From Bacteroides neonati (GTDB lineage Bacteria > Bacteroidota > Bacteroidia > Bacteroidales > Bacteroidaceae): 64,000 bases of DNA. The stretch is taken from the NCBI RefSeq assembly GCF_000499785.1, contig NZ_HG726025.1:1-64000 (forward strand), in the 5' to 3' direction. The notes under the pieces were generated by a model that ran no database searches, was not told where the DNA came from, and worked only from the letters and a program-made list of their open reading frames with translations. Shown piece after piece: positions 8,702 through 17,652 of this stretch. Within the stretch, counting starts at the first letter, position 1, and each line of letters starts with the position of its first letter. Position numbers and translations under genes: made by a program.

Positions 8702-9910
8702 ATGCGTAGCACATTTAAACAACTCTATTACATCAACCGCAGTAAGGTTAAAGCAGATGGAACAACCGCCGTTCTTTGTCGTATCAGCATCGACGGGAAA
8801 AGCACGGTTCTTTCAACAGGTTTCTATTGCAATCCCGATCATTGGAACGGCGACAAAGGGGTACTCAACTCGACCAAAGAAAACAATAAGCTCGACGAGT
8901 TTCGCAAACGTATTGCCCAGACCTACGAGGATATATTAAAAGAGCAGGGCGTTGTCAGTGCCGAACTGCTTAAAAACACAGTTGTCGGTGTAAATACTGT
9001 TTCAACCTATCTGTTGCAGGCTGGTGAAGTGGAGCGTGAACGATTACGAATACGTTCTGTCGAAATAAAATCGACCTCTACTTATAGAGAATCCAAAACG
9101 ACTCAACTTAACCTGAGTGATTTTATTGGTTCAAGAGAAATGGAGGACATAGCATTTTCTGATATTACAGAGGAGTTTGGTGAGTCGTTCAAATTCTTTC
9201 TGAAAAGGGAGCGGGATTACAGTGCCTCTCATATCAACCACTGTCTTTGTTGGCTGAACAGACTCATTTATATAGCTGTTGACCAAGAGGTATTGAGATT
9301 CAACCCGATTGAAGATGTTACCTACGAAAAGAAAAATCCCCCCAAGTTACGCCATATCACCCGAAGTCAGTTGAAACAGATGATGCAAACACCTATGCCC
9401 GATAAGTTGCAGGAGCTTGCCCGAAGGATATTTATCTTTTCATCATTTACTGGTCTGGCGTATGTGGATGTGTATAGGCTCTATCCACACCATATAGGGA
9501 GAGCGGCTGACGGTAGAAGGTACATTCGTCAGAAGAGGGGTAAAACTAATGTCGAGGCTTTCGTTCCTTTACATCCAATTGCCGAGCAGATACTTTCGCT
9601 TTACAACACCACCGATGATACAATGCCGGTATTCCCTCTGCCTATCCGTGATATCCTATGGCATGGGATTAGCAGTACTGGGTTTGCTTTAGGTTTCAAG
9701 GAGAATCTCTCCCACCACATGAGCCGCCACTCGTTTGGGACTCTATTGATTTCTTCTGGCATTTCCATCGAAAGCATCAGCAAGATGATGGGGCACACGA
9801 ATATTACAACTACGCAGGTCTATGCAAAAATTACCGACCAGAAAATATCAAATGATATGGATAAGTTAATGGTACGTAGACAAGCAATGAACGAAATAGA
9901 TAATAAATAG
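8702..9910 (+). CDS. Tyrosine recombinase, second of a tandem pair
   Basis: This 402-residue integrase has the same three-domain layout as its neighbour but is clearly diverged. Catalytic residues seen are H339-M-S-R342, H365 in MGHTN and Y374 in TTQVYAKI; the first Arg is again missing (TGLAYVDVYRL, a common Bacteroidetes form). It starts 12 bases after the first recombinase stop, so the two are co-expressed. Paired recombinases may act as a heteromer or serve different steps. Confidence 0.93.
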   Translation: MRSTFKQLYYINRSKVKADGTTAVLCRISIDGKSTVLSTGFYCNPDHWNGDKGVLNSTKENNKLDEFRKRIAQTYEDILKEQGVVSAELLKNTVVGVNTVSTYLLQAGEVERERLRIRSVEIKSTSTYRESKTTQLNLSDFIGSREMEDIAFSDITEEFGESFKFFLKRERDYSASHINHCLCWLNRLIYIAVDQEVLRFNPIEDVTYEKKNPPKLRHITRSQLKQMMQTPMPDKLQELARRIFIFSSFTGLAYVDVYRLYPHHIGRAADGRRYIRQKRGKTNVEAFVPLHPIAEQILSLYNTTDDTMPVFPLPIRDILWHGISSTGFALGFKENLSHHMSRHSFGTLLISSGISIESISKMMGHTNITTTQVYAKITDQKISNDMDKLMVRRQAMNEIDNK

Positions 9911-9919
9911 AAAATAATT

Positions 9920-10294
9920 ATGAGAAAAAATATGATTATGATAAACGACAATGGAACTGTAACAGTACCAAATACAGTACAGATGAGAGATTTTGAGATA
10001 GCTCAACTCTTTGGGGTCTTTACACCAACAATAAAGGCGAATATCAAAGCCATTCTAAAATCGGAGGTAGTAACCGTTGACTTGACGGGTGGTGTGACAT
10101 TGGCTGGCAACCACCTTTTGCCCGATTATTACGGGTTGGATATGATAACCGCTCTTGTGTTTCGGATTCAATCCCCACAAGCAGAATTGTTTCGACAGTG
10201 GGTCATAAGAAAGATGGTTGTACCAACAAAAATAATTAGCTCTCAACTATTTATCTCGGTGAATGAAAACGCAAGCAACCGATTGATGAACTGA
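9920..10294 (+). CDS. Small RhuM-like protein
   Basis: The 124-residue protein follows the second recombinase by 9 bases. Its central segment (LPDYYGLDMITALVFRIQS then AELFRQWVIRK) resembles the RhuM/KilA-type domain, in which 'D.I..V.YR..S..A..FR.WA' is typical. It may be a DNA-binding accessory factor of the recombinases. The family's function is not established, and the assignment rests on this short motif. Confidence 0.6.
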   Translation: MRKNMIMINDNGTVTVPNTVQMRDFEIAQLFGVFTPTIKANIKAILKSEVVTVDLTGGVTLAGNHLLPDYYGLDMITALVFRIQSPQAELFRQWVIRKMVVPTKIISSQLFISVNENASNRLMN

Positions 10295-10315
10295 TTAGTT
10301 CCATACTTAGGTAGG

Positions 10316-10363
10316 AATCAACAGCGAGGGAAAAGTGATAAGGCTTTTCCCTCGTTGTTGATT
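10316..10363. terminator. Bidirectional terminator after the recombinase operon
   Basis: AATCAACAGCGAGGGAAAAG pairs almost perfectly with CTTTTCCCTCGTTGTTGATT around an 8-base loop. It lies between the convergent plus-strand recombinase operon and minus-strand HTH genes and can serve both. Confidence 0.85.
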
Positions 10364-10386
10364 TTAAATAATCTCAGTCAATGGCA

Positions 10387-10680
10387 TTACTTCCATTTCT
10401 TGTGATAGGCTGCCATTAACATCTTCTCTACATCCGATACCTTATAGATTGTCTTACCACCCAATTGGATATAGGCAATTTTACCCTCCGTGCGCCAATC
10501 TTGAATGGTGCGGCGGCTTACCTTCAATTTTTCTGATAACTCTTTGTCAGTCAAATAGTGTTCACCGCCAAATGGCAGCCGATGGCTCTTTACTAACCGC
10601 TCTATACTTGCAGTCATGCGGTCGAGTGCCTTGAAGAAGAAGGCAACTCTCTGATTTTCTTTGTTTACACATTCACTCAT
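10387..10680 (-). CDS. Excisionase-like helix-turn-helix protein
   Basis: The 97-residue protein has an HTH_17/MerR-like winged helix in its C-terminal half: YLTDKELSEKLKVSRRTIQD followed by WRTEGKIAYIQLGGKTIYKV. Small HTH proteins of this type in CTnDOT (Xis2c, Xis2d) act as directionality factors in excision and as transcription activators of mob and tra genes. It lies 27 bases after the similar gene at 10708-10992 on the same strand, and the shared leader motif occupies the whole gap before its ATG. Confidence 0.75.
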   Translation of the reverse strand: MSECVNKENQRVAFFFKALDRMTASIERLVKSHRLPFGGEHYLTDKELSEKLKVSRRTIQDWRTEGKIAYIQLGGKTIYKVSDVEKMLMAAYHKKWK

Positions 10681-10701
10681 TTTACTTTTGGATTTTAGTG
10701 G
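10681..10701 (-). repeat. Shared leader motif, copy 1
   Basis: Read on the minus strand, CCACTAAAATCC plus AAAAGTAAA ends exactly at the ATG of the HTH gene at 10680. It fills most of the 27-base gap to the upstream gene. Confidence 0.85.
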
Positions 10702-10707
10702 GGTTGA

Positions 10708-10992
10708 TTATTTTTTGAGAGCAACGTCTCGTTCAAACATTTTCTGCACATCAGCGGGGCGGTAAAACATCTTATACCCAATTTTTGAATAAGGCAATGC
10801 GCCACTCTCCCGGTAGCCCTGAAGTGTTCGTTTCGAGATGTTCAGTATCTCACACACCTCCTGATTATCGAGCCATTCCTGCATACTCTTGTCACCGCTC
10901 TGGCGGCACAAAGTTTCTATTCGCTTGTCGAAGGTTTCAAACCTTGCCATCATTTCCTCAAATGTCGAGGCTTCTACACTAATAATTTCCAT
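10708..10992 (-). CDS. Second excisionase-like helix-turn-helix protein
   Basis: The start chosen is the ATG at 10992, giving 94 residues (MEIISVEASTFEEMMARFE...). An upstream ATG at 11079 would add residues unlike the family. The C-terminal HTH_17 domain is seen in WLDNQEVCEILNISKRTLQG followed by YRESGALPYSKIGYKMFYRP. It is first in a two-gene minus-strand unit with the HTH gene at 10387. The N-terminal helix (FEEMMARFETFDKRIETLC) probably dimerises. The role as Xis or regulator is inferred from the CTnDOT layout. Confidence 0.75.
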   Translation of the reverse strand: MEIISVEASTFEEMMARFETFDKRIETLCRQSGDKSMQEWLDNQEVCEILNISKRTLQGYRESGALPYSKIGYKMFYRPADVQKMFERDVALKK

Positions 10993-11104
10993 GATTTTCT
11001 CTGTTTTTTTAGTTGATATTTTCTTTCGCATATATAAAATGCGTGCGTTCTCTGTCAAGTTCCTACAAAGTAATATCATTGTTTTCGGCTTTCAATGGGT
11101 TGCA

Positions 11105-11150
11105 GCTTAACTGTGTATATATGTCTCCACTATGGATAAGTTTGTCTTCA
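11105..11150 (+). repeat. Paired control-region motif, copy 1
   Basis: GCTTAACTGTGTATATATGT followed by CTCCACTATGGATAAG and TTTGTCTTCA is a diverged copy of the paired motif also found at 21412-21458 and, inverted, at 48842-48888. Here it lies in the divergent gap between two HTH genes. Confidence 0.65.
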
Positions 11151-11190
11151 CTTTGACCACAAGGAAAAGTGCCGTTTCAAATAAATCTCA

Positions 11191-11211
11191 TACAGGGTGG
11201 TTCACCCTGTA
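11191..11211. promoter_or_regulatory. Perfect 9-bp palindrome, probable operator
   Basis: TACAGGGTG-GTT-CACCCTGTA lies 56 bases before the ATG of the HTH gene at 11267 and about 30 bases before a -7-like CAACTTTG. Position and symmetry suit a dimeric repressor or activator site. Confidence 0.6.
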
Positions 11212-11266
11212 CATACGCTTTCTGCGATTGTCGCAACTTTGCAGCAGATTTAAAACGACAACAATA

Positions 11267-11593
11267 ATGGAACAGTTAGATAAAGATACTTTTGTGATGT
11301 GGATGGAGCGTGTTATGGAACGTTTTGATAGGCAAGAAAGTGCGAAAGTCGAAGAAACTCCATTACGCCCGATGATAGACGGTGTACCTATGCTTGACAA
11401 TCAAGATGTTTGCCAAATGCTCCATATAAATAAACGCACTCTGCAACGGTATCGGGCAACCAAAACATTACCTTTTGAGATGATGTACAATAGAGCTTGG
11501 TACAGAGAAGTAGACGTATTGGAATTTATGAAACTGCACTTCAATGATAATCTCATACGTAAGCGTGAGCAAAAGTCGAAAAGTAAGAAATAG
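11267..11593 (+). CDS. Third excisionase-like helix-turn-helix protein
   Basis: With the start at 11267 the product has 108 residues. The HTH_17 domain is NQDVCQMLHINKRTLQRYRA followed by TKTLPFEMMYNRAWYREVDV, and the C-terminus is Lys/Arg/Ser-rich. The start is supported by the CAACTTTG element about 30 bases upstream and by the family length. It is transcribed away from the paired HTH genes at 10387-10992, so the 275-base gap probably holds both promoters and the palindrome at 11191. A regulator or directionality factor is inferred. Confidence 0.75.
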   Translation: MEQLDKDTFVMWMERVMERFDRQESAKVEETPLRPMIDGVPMLDNQDVCQMLHINKRTLQRYRATKTLPFEMMYNRAWYREVDVLEFMKLHFNDNLIRKREQKSKSKK

Positions 11594-11622
11594 TGTATTT
11601 GCTTTTTAATGTTCATAATTAT

Positions 11623-11660
11623 AAATCCTGTACTGTCGTGATGATAGAACAGGATTTTTT
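11623..11660 (+). terminator. Terminator of the HTH gene
   Basis: AAATCCTGT pairs with ACAGGATTT and is followed by a T run, 30 bases after the stop at 11593. Confidence 0.8.
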
Positions 11661-11676
11661 GTGATATGAGTATGTG

Positions 11677-11722
11677 AAAACAGCCCACTGTCCCGTGTTT
11701 ATAGGGTTCAGTGGACTGTTTT
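11677..11722 (-). terminator. Terminator of the methylase-helicase operon
   Basis: AAAACAGCCCACTG pairs with CAGTGGACTGTTTT (one mismatch) directly after the minus-strand stop at 11726, with T-rich flanks on both strands. Confidence 0.75.
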
Positions 11723-11725
11723 GAT

Positions 11726-14700
11726 TTAGAGTTTGAATCCTTTATTTTGAATGGTGTAGCTTTCTGCTGATTTTTCGAGGTTGTCTGTAAATGACGGTCG
11801 CCCGTCTCTTTGGGAGTGTGTGACGGTATTTCCGGCACTCTCTCCCGCATCTTTATGCAGACCATTGGTTTGAGGTAGCGGCTGACTGACGTAGGCAGTT
11901 GTTGCCGATGGCTCAATCGAATGGGGCTGCCCATTATTTTGGACTTCATCTTTTTGCTGGGCATCGTTGCCCTGTTCAATGGGCTTTAGCGAAAGTTGGA
12001 TTTGCCTGTCGAGCGTTGTTAGTTCGACTTTCAAATTTTTGAGTTCCTCCTCTTTTTTCCATACACTGCTTACGAGTTCCTGCAAGACGGGAATATCTTT
12101 GGCGATTTTCGCTATCTCTGTTTCGTACTTCTCACTGAGCTTTGGTATCTTTTCCAACGCATTGAGAAAGTTAAGTGAAGCCAATTTCGGATCGGTGGCA
12201 ATATTACCGTTGTTATAACTGTACTTTATTCGCCCCTCGCCCTCGGCAAAGAATTTATTTTGCGTCAGGTCGAATAGCTCCTTGTCGGATGATTCGGTTT
12301 TGACTATCAGATTAAAACCATAGAGCGAGCCGATTATCATATCCTGCCCGTGGGTGCGTGCTTTTTCGCTAATTTCCACGAGTTTTGCTCCGATGGCTTT
12401 CGGATCGCTTCCCTCAATACCTTTGAGTTGAATGGGATTGAGTTTGTTACCGTCGGCATCCCATACCACACGAGAGGTGTAGGCTTGCATATCAGCATTG
12501 ATACGGGAAATCATCTCACTATTACCATCAATGTTGCAAGTAATCTGTTCCAACTTACTCTTTGCTGTGCTTCGACTGCGGTTAAAGGCGTAACGTTCAC
12601 TTTCTAAAGATGTAATCTTCTTTTCAAGTTTTGCCTTCTCTAATAAGTCGGTATTTCCTGACAAGATAGCTACATATTCCGAAAAGTTCATGCCCGAATT
12701 TTCATCCATCGAACCCTCATCAATAGTACGACTCCCCATTCGATTACCCTTTAGTTGTTGGATAAAGAGTTGTTTGTTATGCAGTAGATTGAATTTGTAA
12801 CCATCTAACGATTTTTCAACGGCATAGATAATTACATCGACCTTGTTATCAGCATATAACTTGGCAATTTCATTGCCCTTTCTGACCGCCCGACCATCCC
12901 GTTGGGCAAGGTCAGATGGTCGCCACGGAGTGTCTAAATGATGGACGCAAACCGCTCTTTTTTGGGCATTTACGCCTGTTCCGAGCATCTCAGTTGAGCC
13001 AAACAATACACGGATTTTGCCCTCGTTCATCCCCTCAATCAACCCCTTTCGAGCATTCATGTTTTTTGCCTCTTGAATGAAACGAATTTCGTGGGCAGGG
13101 ATATGGTGATCTTCTACCAACTTGCGTTTAATCTCGCTGTATGGATTCCATTCGCCGGGCTTATACGTACCTAAATCCGAGAAAACGAACTGTGTACCTT
13201 TCTGTGCATCGTATTTATGGTAATACTCCGCAATTTTGGCGGCACAATGAGAGGCTTTGTTGTCAATATGGTCGTCGTAGTGCGGACTAATGAGTCGCAT
13301 ATCAAGTGACATCTTACGAGCATAGTCCGTGGCGATAAGCATCTTTGCTTTCTCCTCACTATCTGAGAGTGGTGCTCGTCCTAACACAGTGGCATCACCA
13401 TCTTGGGCAAACTTCATCAGCTTTTCGATAAACTCTGCCTGCTGGGGAGTGGGTGGAATGTTGTGCATGATTTCTCTCTTGTCGGGACGGTCGATCCCAA
13501 TCATCTCTGCCGTACGGTAATCTGTAATTTCAGAGTACATCGCTGAAAGTTCGGGCACTTTGATAAAATAGCGGAACCGCTCTTTCTGTACAATCTGATT
13601 GGTGACCGAGAACTCGTAATCGGTGGTCTTCTTGGCAAAGATGGCTGCCCATGCATCAAAGGTATTGATATTCTGCCGTTCTAACTCCTTCGGACGTAGA
13701 TACTTAAAAAGTAGATAGAGTTCGGTCAGTGAGTTGGAAATGGTCGTTCCAGAAAGAAAAGTTGCACCAAGGTCTTTACCTGTACGCTCCTGAATGGTGC
13801 GAATAGCAAAGAGCATATTCAAGGCTCTCTGGCTTCCTTCGCTATTTCCAAGCCCTGCCACACGGTCGTGACGGGTGTTAAATAGAAGATTTTTGAATCG
13901 GTGCGATTCGTCCAAAAACAAATGGTCAATGCCAAGAGTTTGAAAATCAACCGTATCATCTCTGCGATTATCCATACGAAATTTGATTTCAGAGAGTTTC
14001 GTTTCTAAATTTAGCTTACGTTTTTCTACCCCTTTAAGCATCCCGTGAGAGACATTATTTCCCTGCTGACGTAGTACCTCCAAATTCTCTTCCACGCTGT
14101 CTAACTCTTTTTGCAGTATTTTGCGTTGTATGTCGTCCGATTGGGGTATCATTCCGAATTGGTCGTGTGTCAAAATAACACAATCCCAATCATTGTTTTT
14201 TATATCGTTGAAAATTCGCTCTCTGTTATCAGGTGTAAACTCGTTCTTGCCCGGATAGAGGATTTTAGCATTAGGATAAGCGGTTTTGAAGGTTTGTGCT
14301 ATCTCATGTACATTGGCTTTGAGTGCTAAAATCATTGGCTTATTTGCAAGTCCAAGACGTTTCATTTCATACGCACCACAGCACATTATCAGCGTTTTAC
14401 CGGCTCCTACTTCGTGGTCCGCAATCATACCTCCGTTCTGTTTTAGCATCCAGATGGCATCTTTCTGACTGCTGTATAAATCGGGAATACCGAGTGCTTT
14501 CAAATCCAAATCGGGAAATGATTGGTGCGAACCATCGTAATTGGGTTTAACGAAACAGTTGAACATCCGATTATAACGGTCGGTTAGTTTATCCTTAAAC
14601 TCATCGGGACGCTCTGACAACCAATTTACGAAAGCACTGCGTATCTCATCAATCTTGGTATTCGCCATTTGTATCGCCTCACCGTCCCGAACTTTTACCT

Positions 14701-17101
14701 CTTTTTCACCGATGGTAACATTCTTGGTAATATCGGGCGTGGTATTGAGTAAGGCGTGTTTCATCAAGGCGATGCCGTCATAAGTGCGAAACTCACCCCG
14801 GACGGCATACTTCGTCCAGATATTGGCGTTGCCATAATTAGCTTTAACCGAATACTCATCGCCACTTGGCGAATAATGGATATTCACTTCTGTGTCAAAG
14901 AGGTGTGATGCAAATTCGGAATAGATACCTGCACTAATCCACCGTTCACCGAACTGAAAATCAAGGTCACAGAAAGGGATGGGTTCGGGAAAAGCATCTT
15001 TTAGAGCAAAGAGTGATGCTTCGGAAAGAGTATCTTCGGGATTGGATAGCAGGTAATGTTCTATCTCTTCCGCTTTCTCTATTACATTACCCGCAATAAA
15101 CTTTTCACCTATTTCGTAACCGTTTATCAGTGGATTGTAGTAGATTATGCCCTTCAAGTCGTGTAATAACTCCGCCTCCTCTTTATCATTCAACAGGGAG
15201 GTCATGTAACCGATATTGACCTCTCCGTATTTGTTGAGCGATGCAGAGAGAGCCTCACGAGGTGTCTCGGCAGATGTCACCTCATTGGGGTTGAACGAAA
15301 CGGGGTGATTGAAAATATCGGCTTTGATTACCTGTTTGTCGATGATACGTTCCAAAAATAGTATCTCACGAAAACCGCTATCCATTCGCAACGTGTCGTT
15401 GTTCTTGGGATTATGGAGGTTGCCGTATAGTTTCACAAAGCGGTCGTACAACTCGCTCAGTTGGTGACGAGTAGGTTTATTCTCTACTTTCTGCTCCATC
15501 TCCGTATTATAGAGGTGGTGGTAGTTGTCACGGATATCCATGTACAAGAGTAACTTCTGGCGTGTGTCACTTGGCAAATCCAATGGATTGAAAACAGACT
15601 CATTGTCATCGTCACGAGAGAGTGTGCCTACTTGCAAGTTGGAGGCGACAAGCGAGCCATCTTTCAAATGCGAACCCATGACACCGTCATACTTTCGAGA
15701 CTCCATACTCGGCGATGGCTCTTGTTTTGCCATTCGGGGCTGGTCAAAGAGCGAGAGTTGAGCGGTGATAGGTTTAGACGTATGGCTACGTTTGCGGCTC
15801 GGTATCCGCTGTTCAACTGCCATACCGAAGAGATCATACAATGTTTGCAGCGGGGCTTCCTGCTTGGGTGGCTCAGCCACAACAGCAGGGGCAACAACCT
15901 CTTCTTGTGGCTTTTCTTGTAGTACTACTTTTTGCTTCGGCATATTCCTATTATATAGGTCAATATCCAACCGTGCCGAGAGGTCGGCACGAAGCATCTT
16001 TCCCAAATCATTAGCCATACCCGAAACGCCACCACTATGCGTAAAGATGATAGCTGGTTTGCCGTAAGGGTCGGTAGACTCTTTCCATGAGGTATGCACC
16101 ACACGGGAGAGGTTTTTGAAGTAGCAGTTGAACGTCACACCACTGGGGCGAAGTCGGGTTTTAATAAAATCCTGCTCCATAGGCAAAAGTTCTGTTTTGC
16201 TGACGTTCTTTTGTAGTAGTATCAAGTCACTGCCCACATCTGTTCCTGCTTTCTCAGAAAACAGATTGTTAGGTAGGCGTACCACTGAAAGCAGGTTGCT
16301 GCTTTTCATCAGCCACTCACGTACCATCTCATTTTGGGGTGAGTTCATTACCCCCTGCGAGGTGATAAAAGCCAAAATGCCCCCATCACGCAATATATCA
16401 AGACCTTTGACAAAGAAATAGTTATGCAGCGAACGAGCAGCCAACCGCTTGGGCTGCTCGTTGGTTGCAGAAAACTGTGGGTCAAAAACTGCTACATCTC
16501 CAAAGGGTATATTAGAAGATACCACATCAAAAGAAGCAATAAAACGGCTGTCAATCTCTTCAAAACCTTTAATATGTACTTTATTGCCGGGCTGTAATGC
16601 GGTGAGCATTTTGCCTGTCAAAAGGTCTTTTTCAAAATTGAAGATTGTGTGTCCGTCGGCGGCAATTGGTTGGAAGGCGTTGGCAAATTCTCCCATTCCT
16701 GCCGAGGGGTCAAGGATGCGGGAGGGTGTGATACCGCTATCATGAAGCGATAAAGCGAGCGTTTCAACTACCTCTGACGGCGTGTAAAATGCCGTCAGGA
16801 TGGAAGATTTCAAACTGCTGAAATAGCGTTTATACTCTTCATCCGAAGAGCTGTTATCCTTAATGAGAGTATGGAGTTCCGCTACCATCGGAAACAACTC
16901 CGCATCCGATTTGCTCCATGAGGCGAGGTCGCCGAAGCTCCCTGTCGGATTAAGGATACATTTCAAAGCACCGAAACCAGAGTAAGCCGAGAGTACCTCT
17001 CGCTCTACGGTGGTGGCGGTTCTTTGCTCTTTATCAAGTACAAACGCTAACTTTATTGCTTCAATATTTGCTCTTAAATGTGCCTTTTTATTAAAGCCCA
17101 T
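11726..17101 (-). CDS. Giant DNA methylase-helicase fusion (1791 residues)
   Basis: The N-terminal part has a SAM-binding adenine-methylase signature: DPSAGMGEF at residues 131-139 and SSNIPFGD at about 195-202, the latter in place of N/D-PP-Y/F. A long linker follows. An SF2/SNF2-type helicase comes next, with Walker A DHEVGAGKT near residue 900, DESHRF (motif II) near 1065 and the motif VI-like QRDGRAVRKGN near 1403. The C-terminus is coiled and polar. Similar fusions, related to phage P1 DarB, occur on Bacteroidetes ICEs and are thought to protect or process incoming DNA; the function is inferred. The start overlaps the end of the DUF1896 gene by 11 bases, implying coupled translation. Confidence 0.88.
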   Translation of the reverse strand: MGFNKKAHLRANIEAIKLAFVLDKEQRTATTVEREVLSAYSGFGALKCILNPTGSFGDLASWSKSDAELFPMVAELHTLIKDNSSSDEEYKRYFSSLKSSILTAFYTPSEVVETLALSLHDSGITPSRILDPSAGMGEFANAFQPIAADGHTIFNFEKDLLTGKMLTALQPGNKVHIKGFEEIDSRFIASFDVVSSNIPFGDVAVFDPQFSATNEQPKRLAARSLHNYFFVKGLDILRDGGILAFITSQGVMNSPQNEMVREWLMKSSNLLSVVRLPNNLFSEKAGTDVGSDLILLQKNVSKTELLPMEQDFIKTRLRPSGVTFNCYFKNLSRVVHTSWKESTDPYGKPAIIFTHSGGVSGMANDLGKMLRADLSARLDIDLYNRNMPKQKVVLQEKPQEEVVAPAVVAEPPKQEAPLQTLYDLFGMAVEQRIPSRKRSHTSKPITAQLSLFDQPRMAKQEPSPSMESRKYDGVMGSHLKDGSLVASNLQVGTLSRDDDNESVFNPLDLPSDTRQKLLLYMDIRDNYHHLYNTEMEQKVENKPTRHQLSELYDRFVKLYGNLHNPKNNDTLRMDSGFREILFLERIIDKQVIKADIFNHPVSFNPNEVTSAETPREALSASLNKYGEVNIGYMTSLLNDKEEAELLHDLKGIIYYNPLINGYEIGEKFIAGNVIEKAEEIEHYLLSNPEDTLSEASLFALKDAFPEPIPFCDLDFQFGERWISAGIYSEFASHLFDTEVNIHYSPSGDEYSVKANYGNANIWTKYAVRGEFRTYDGIALMKHALLNTTPDITKNVTIGEKEVKVRDGEAIQMANTKIDEIRSAFVNWLSERPDEFKDKLTDRYNRMFNCFVKPNYDGSHQSFPDLDLKALGIPDLYSSQKDAIWMLKQNGGMIADHEVGAGKTLIMCCGAYEMKRLGLANKPMILALKANVHEIAQTFKTAYPNAKILYPGKNEFTPDNRERIFNDIKNNDWDCVILTHDQFGMIPQSDDIQRKILQKELDSVEENLEVLRQQGNNVSHGMLKGVEKRKLNLETKLSEIKFRMDNRRDDTVDFQTLGIDHLFLDESHRFKNLLFNTRHDRVAGLGNSEGSQRALNMLFAIRTIQERTGKDLGATFLSGTTISNSLTELYLLFKYLRPKELERQNINTFDAWAAIFAKKTTDYEFSVTNQIVQKERFRYFIKVPELSAMYSEITDYRTAEMIGIDRPDKREIMHNIPPTPQQAEFIEKLMKFAQDGDATVLGRAPLSDSEEKAKMLIATDYARKMSLDMRLISPHYDDHIDNKASHCAAKIAEYYHKYDAQKGTQFVFSDLGTYKPGEWNPYSEIKRKLVEDHHIPAHEIRFIQEAKNMNARKGLIEGMNEGKIRVLFGSTEMLGTGVNAQKRAVCVHHLDTPWRPSDLAQRDGRAVRKGNEIAKLYADNKVDVIIYAVEKSLDGYKFNLLHNKQLFIQQLKGNRMGSRTIDEGSMDENSGMNFSEYVAILSGNTDLLEKAKLEKKITSLESERYAFNRSRSTAKSKLEQITCNIDGNSEMISRINADMQAYTSRVVWDADGNKLNPIQLKGIEGSDPKAIGAKLVEISEKARTHGQDMIIGSLYGFNLIVKTESSDKELFDLTQNKFFAEGEGRIKYSYNNGNIATDPKLASLNFLNALEKIPKLSEKYETEIAKIAKDIPVLQELVSSVWKKEEELKNLKVELTTLDRQIQLSLKPIEQGNDAQQKDEVQNNGQPHSIEPSATTAYVSQPLPQTNGLHKDAGESAGNTVTHSQRDGRPSFTDNLEKSAESYTIQNKGFKL

Positions 17102-17519
17102 TCTCAGCCAACCAAATTACAATCTCACCTGTGAGTTCTGTGTACAACTGCTCGTATTCAGCGGAATAGGCGAAGTCGTCCGAAAGGAGGTACTTAGCGA
17201 AAACAGGTTCAACGAATGGTTGCAGCTTGATGGCAAGCTCACGGGCAGAGCTTTGTGGAACCATATCGACAAACTCGTTCCAGATGATGTTAATCAGTGT
17301 ATCGTGTTTAGAGAAATGCAGGTTCTCGTAAAGCACCTCATTTGCCAGCTCCGATGCTCCATCGTGAGTGTAGCCATTTAGAATGGCATCGCTGTACGCT
17401 TCGGCTGCCAATGCTGCACGGTTCTTGATGAATGCTATGTCGGTTGATAGTTCGGGTTGGCTCTCTTTGAGCAGTTCGAGTAAAGAGAGTTCGTAATATG
17501 AAAATTGAATTTGAGTCAT
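17091..17519 (-). CDS. DUF1896 protein
   Basis: The 142-residue, mostly helical, acidic protein matches the DUF1896 family common on Bacteroidetes conjugative elements (FSYYELSLLELLKESQPEL, AYSDAILNGYTHDGASELAN, WLAENGL). Its end overlaps the start of the methylase-helicase by 11 bases, so the pair is probably translated together and may work together. It has no signal peptide or membrane segment. The biochemical role is unknown. Confidence 0.8.
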   Translation of the reverse strand: MTQIQFSYYELSLLELLKESQPELSTDIAFIKNRAALAAEAYSDAILNGYTHDGASELANEVLYENLHFSKHDTLINIIWNEFVDMVPQSSARELAIKLQPFVEPVFAKYLLSDDFAYSAEYEQLYTELTGEIVIWLAENGL

Positions 17520-17555
17520 GTTGAATGAATTTTAATGGTTGATAGTAAGCAAATA

Positions 17556-17581
17556 GGCACTCGGTGTCCCCACCGAGTGCC
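17556..17581. promoter_or_regulatory. 11-bp perfect hairpin in the DUF1896 leader
   Basis: GGCACTCGGTG-TCCC-CACCGAGTGCC lies 36 bases upstream of the DUF1896 ATG, inside the presumed transcript that starts near 17635. It is adjacent to an oppositely oriented copy of the shared leader motif. It lacks a T run on the minus strand, so attenuation or protein binding is more likely than termination. Confidence 0.65.
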
Positions 17582-17582
17582 C

Positions 17583-17603
17583 CCACTAAAATCCATAGTA
17601 AAA
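17583..17603 (+). repeat. Shared leader motif, copy 2 (inverted relative to flanking genes)
   Basis: CCACTAAAATCC plus ATAGTAAAA is on the plus strand while both flanking genes are on the minus strand. With flanks it shares about 40 bases with the copy at 52589 (GAGTGCC before, AAAC.GTAT.AACC after). It is the only copy not pointing at a substantial gene. Confidence 0.8.
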
Positions 17604-17640
17604 ACGGTATGAACCATTTATGACTATTTCATTTAGTGGC

Positions 17641-17648
17641 AAAGTTAG
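17641..17648 (-). promoter_or_regulatory. -7 promoter element for DUF1896 and methylase-helicase
   Basis: The minus strand reads TAACTTTG (TAnnTTTG) 122 bases before the DUF1896 ATG. A start near 17635 would give a leader carrying the inverted motif copy and the hairpin. Confidence 0.55.
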
Positions 17649-17652
17649 GGAA

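Noticed and set aside
11401..11979. Minus-strand open frame of 192 codons crossing two terminators
   Set aside because: It overlaps the plus-strand HTH gene and the end of the methylase-helicase gene in other frames and crosses both hairpins.
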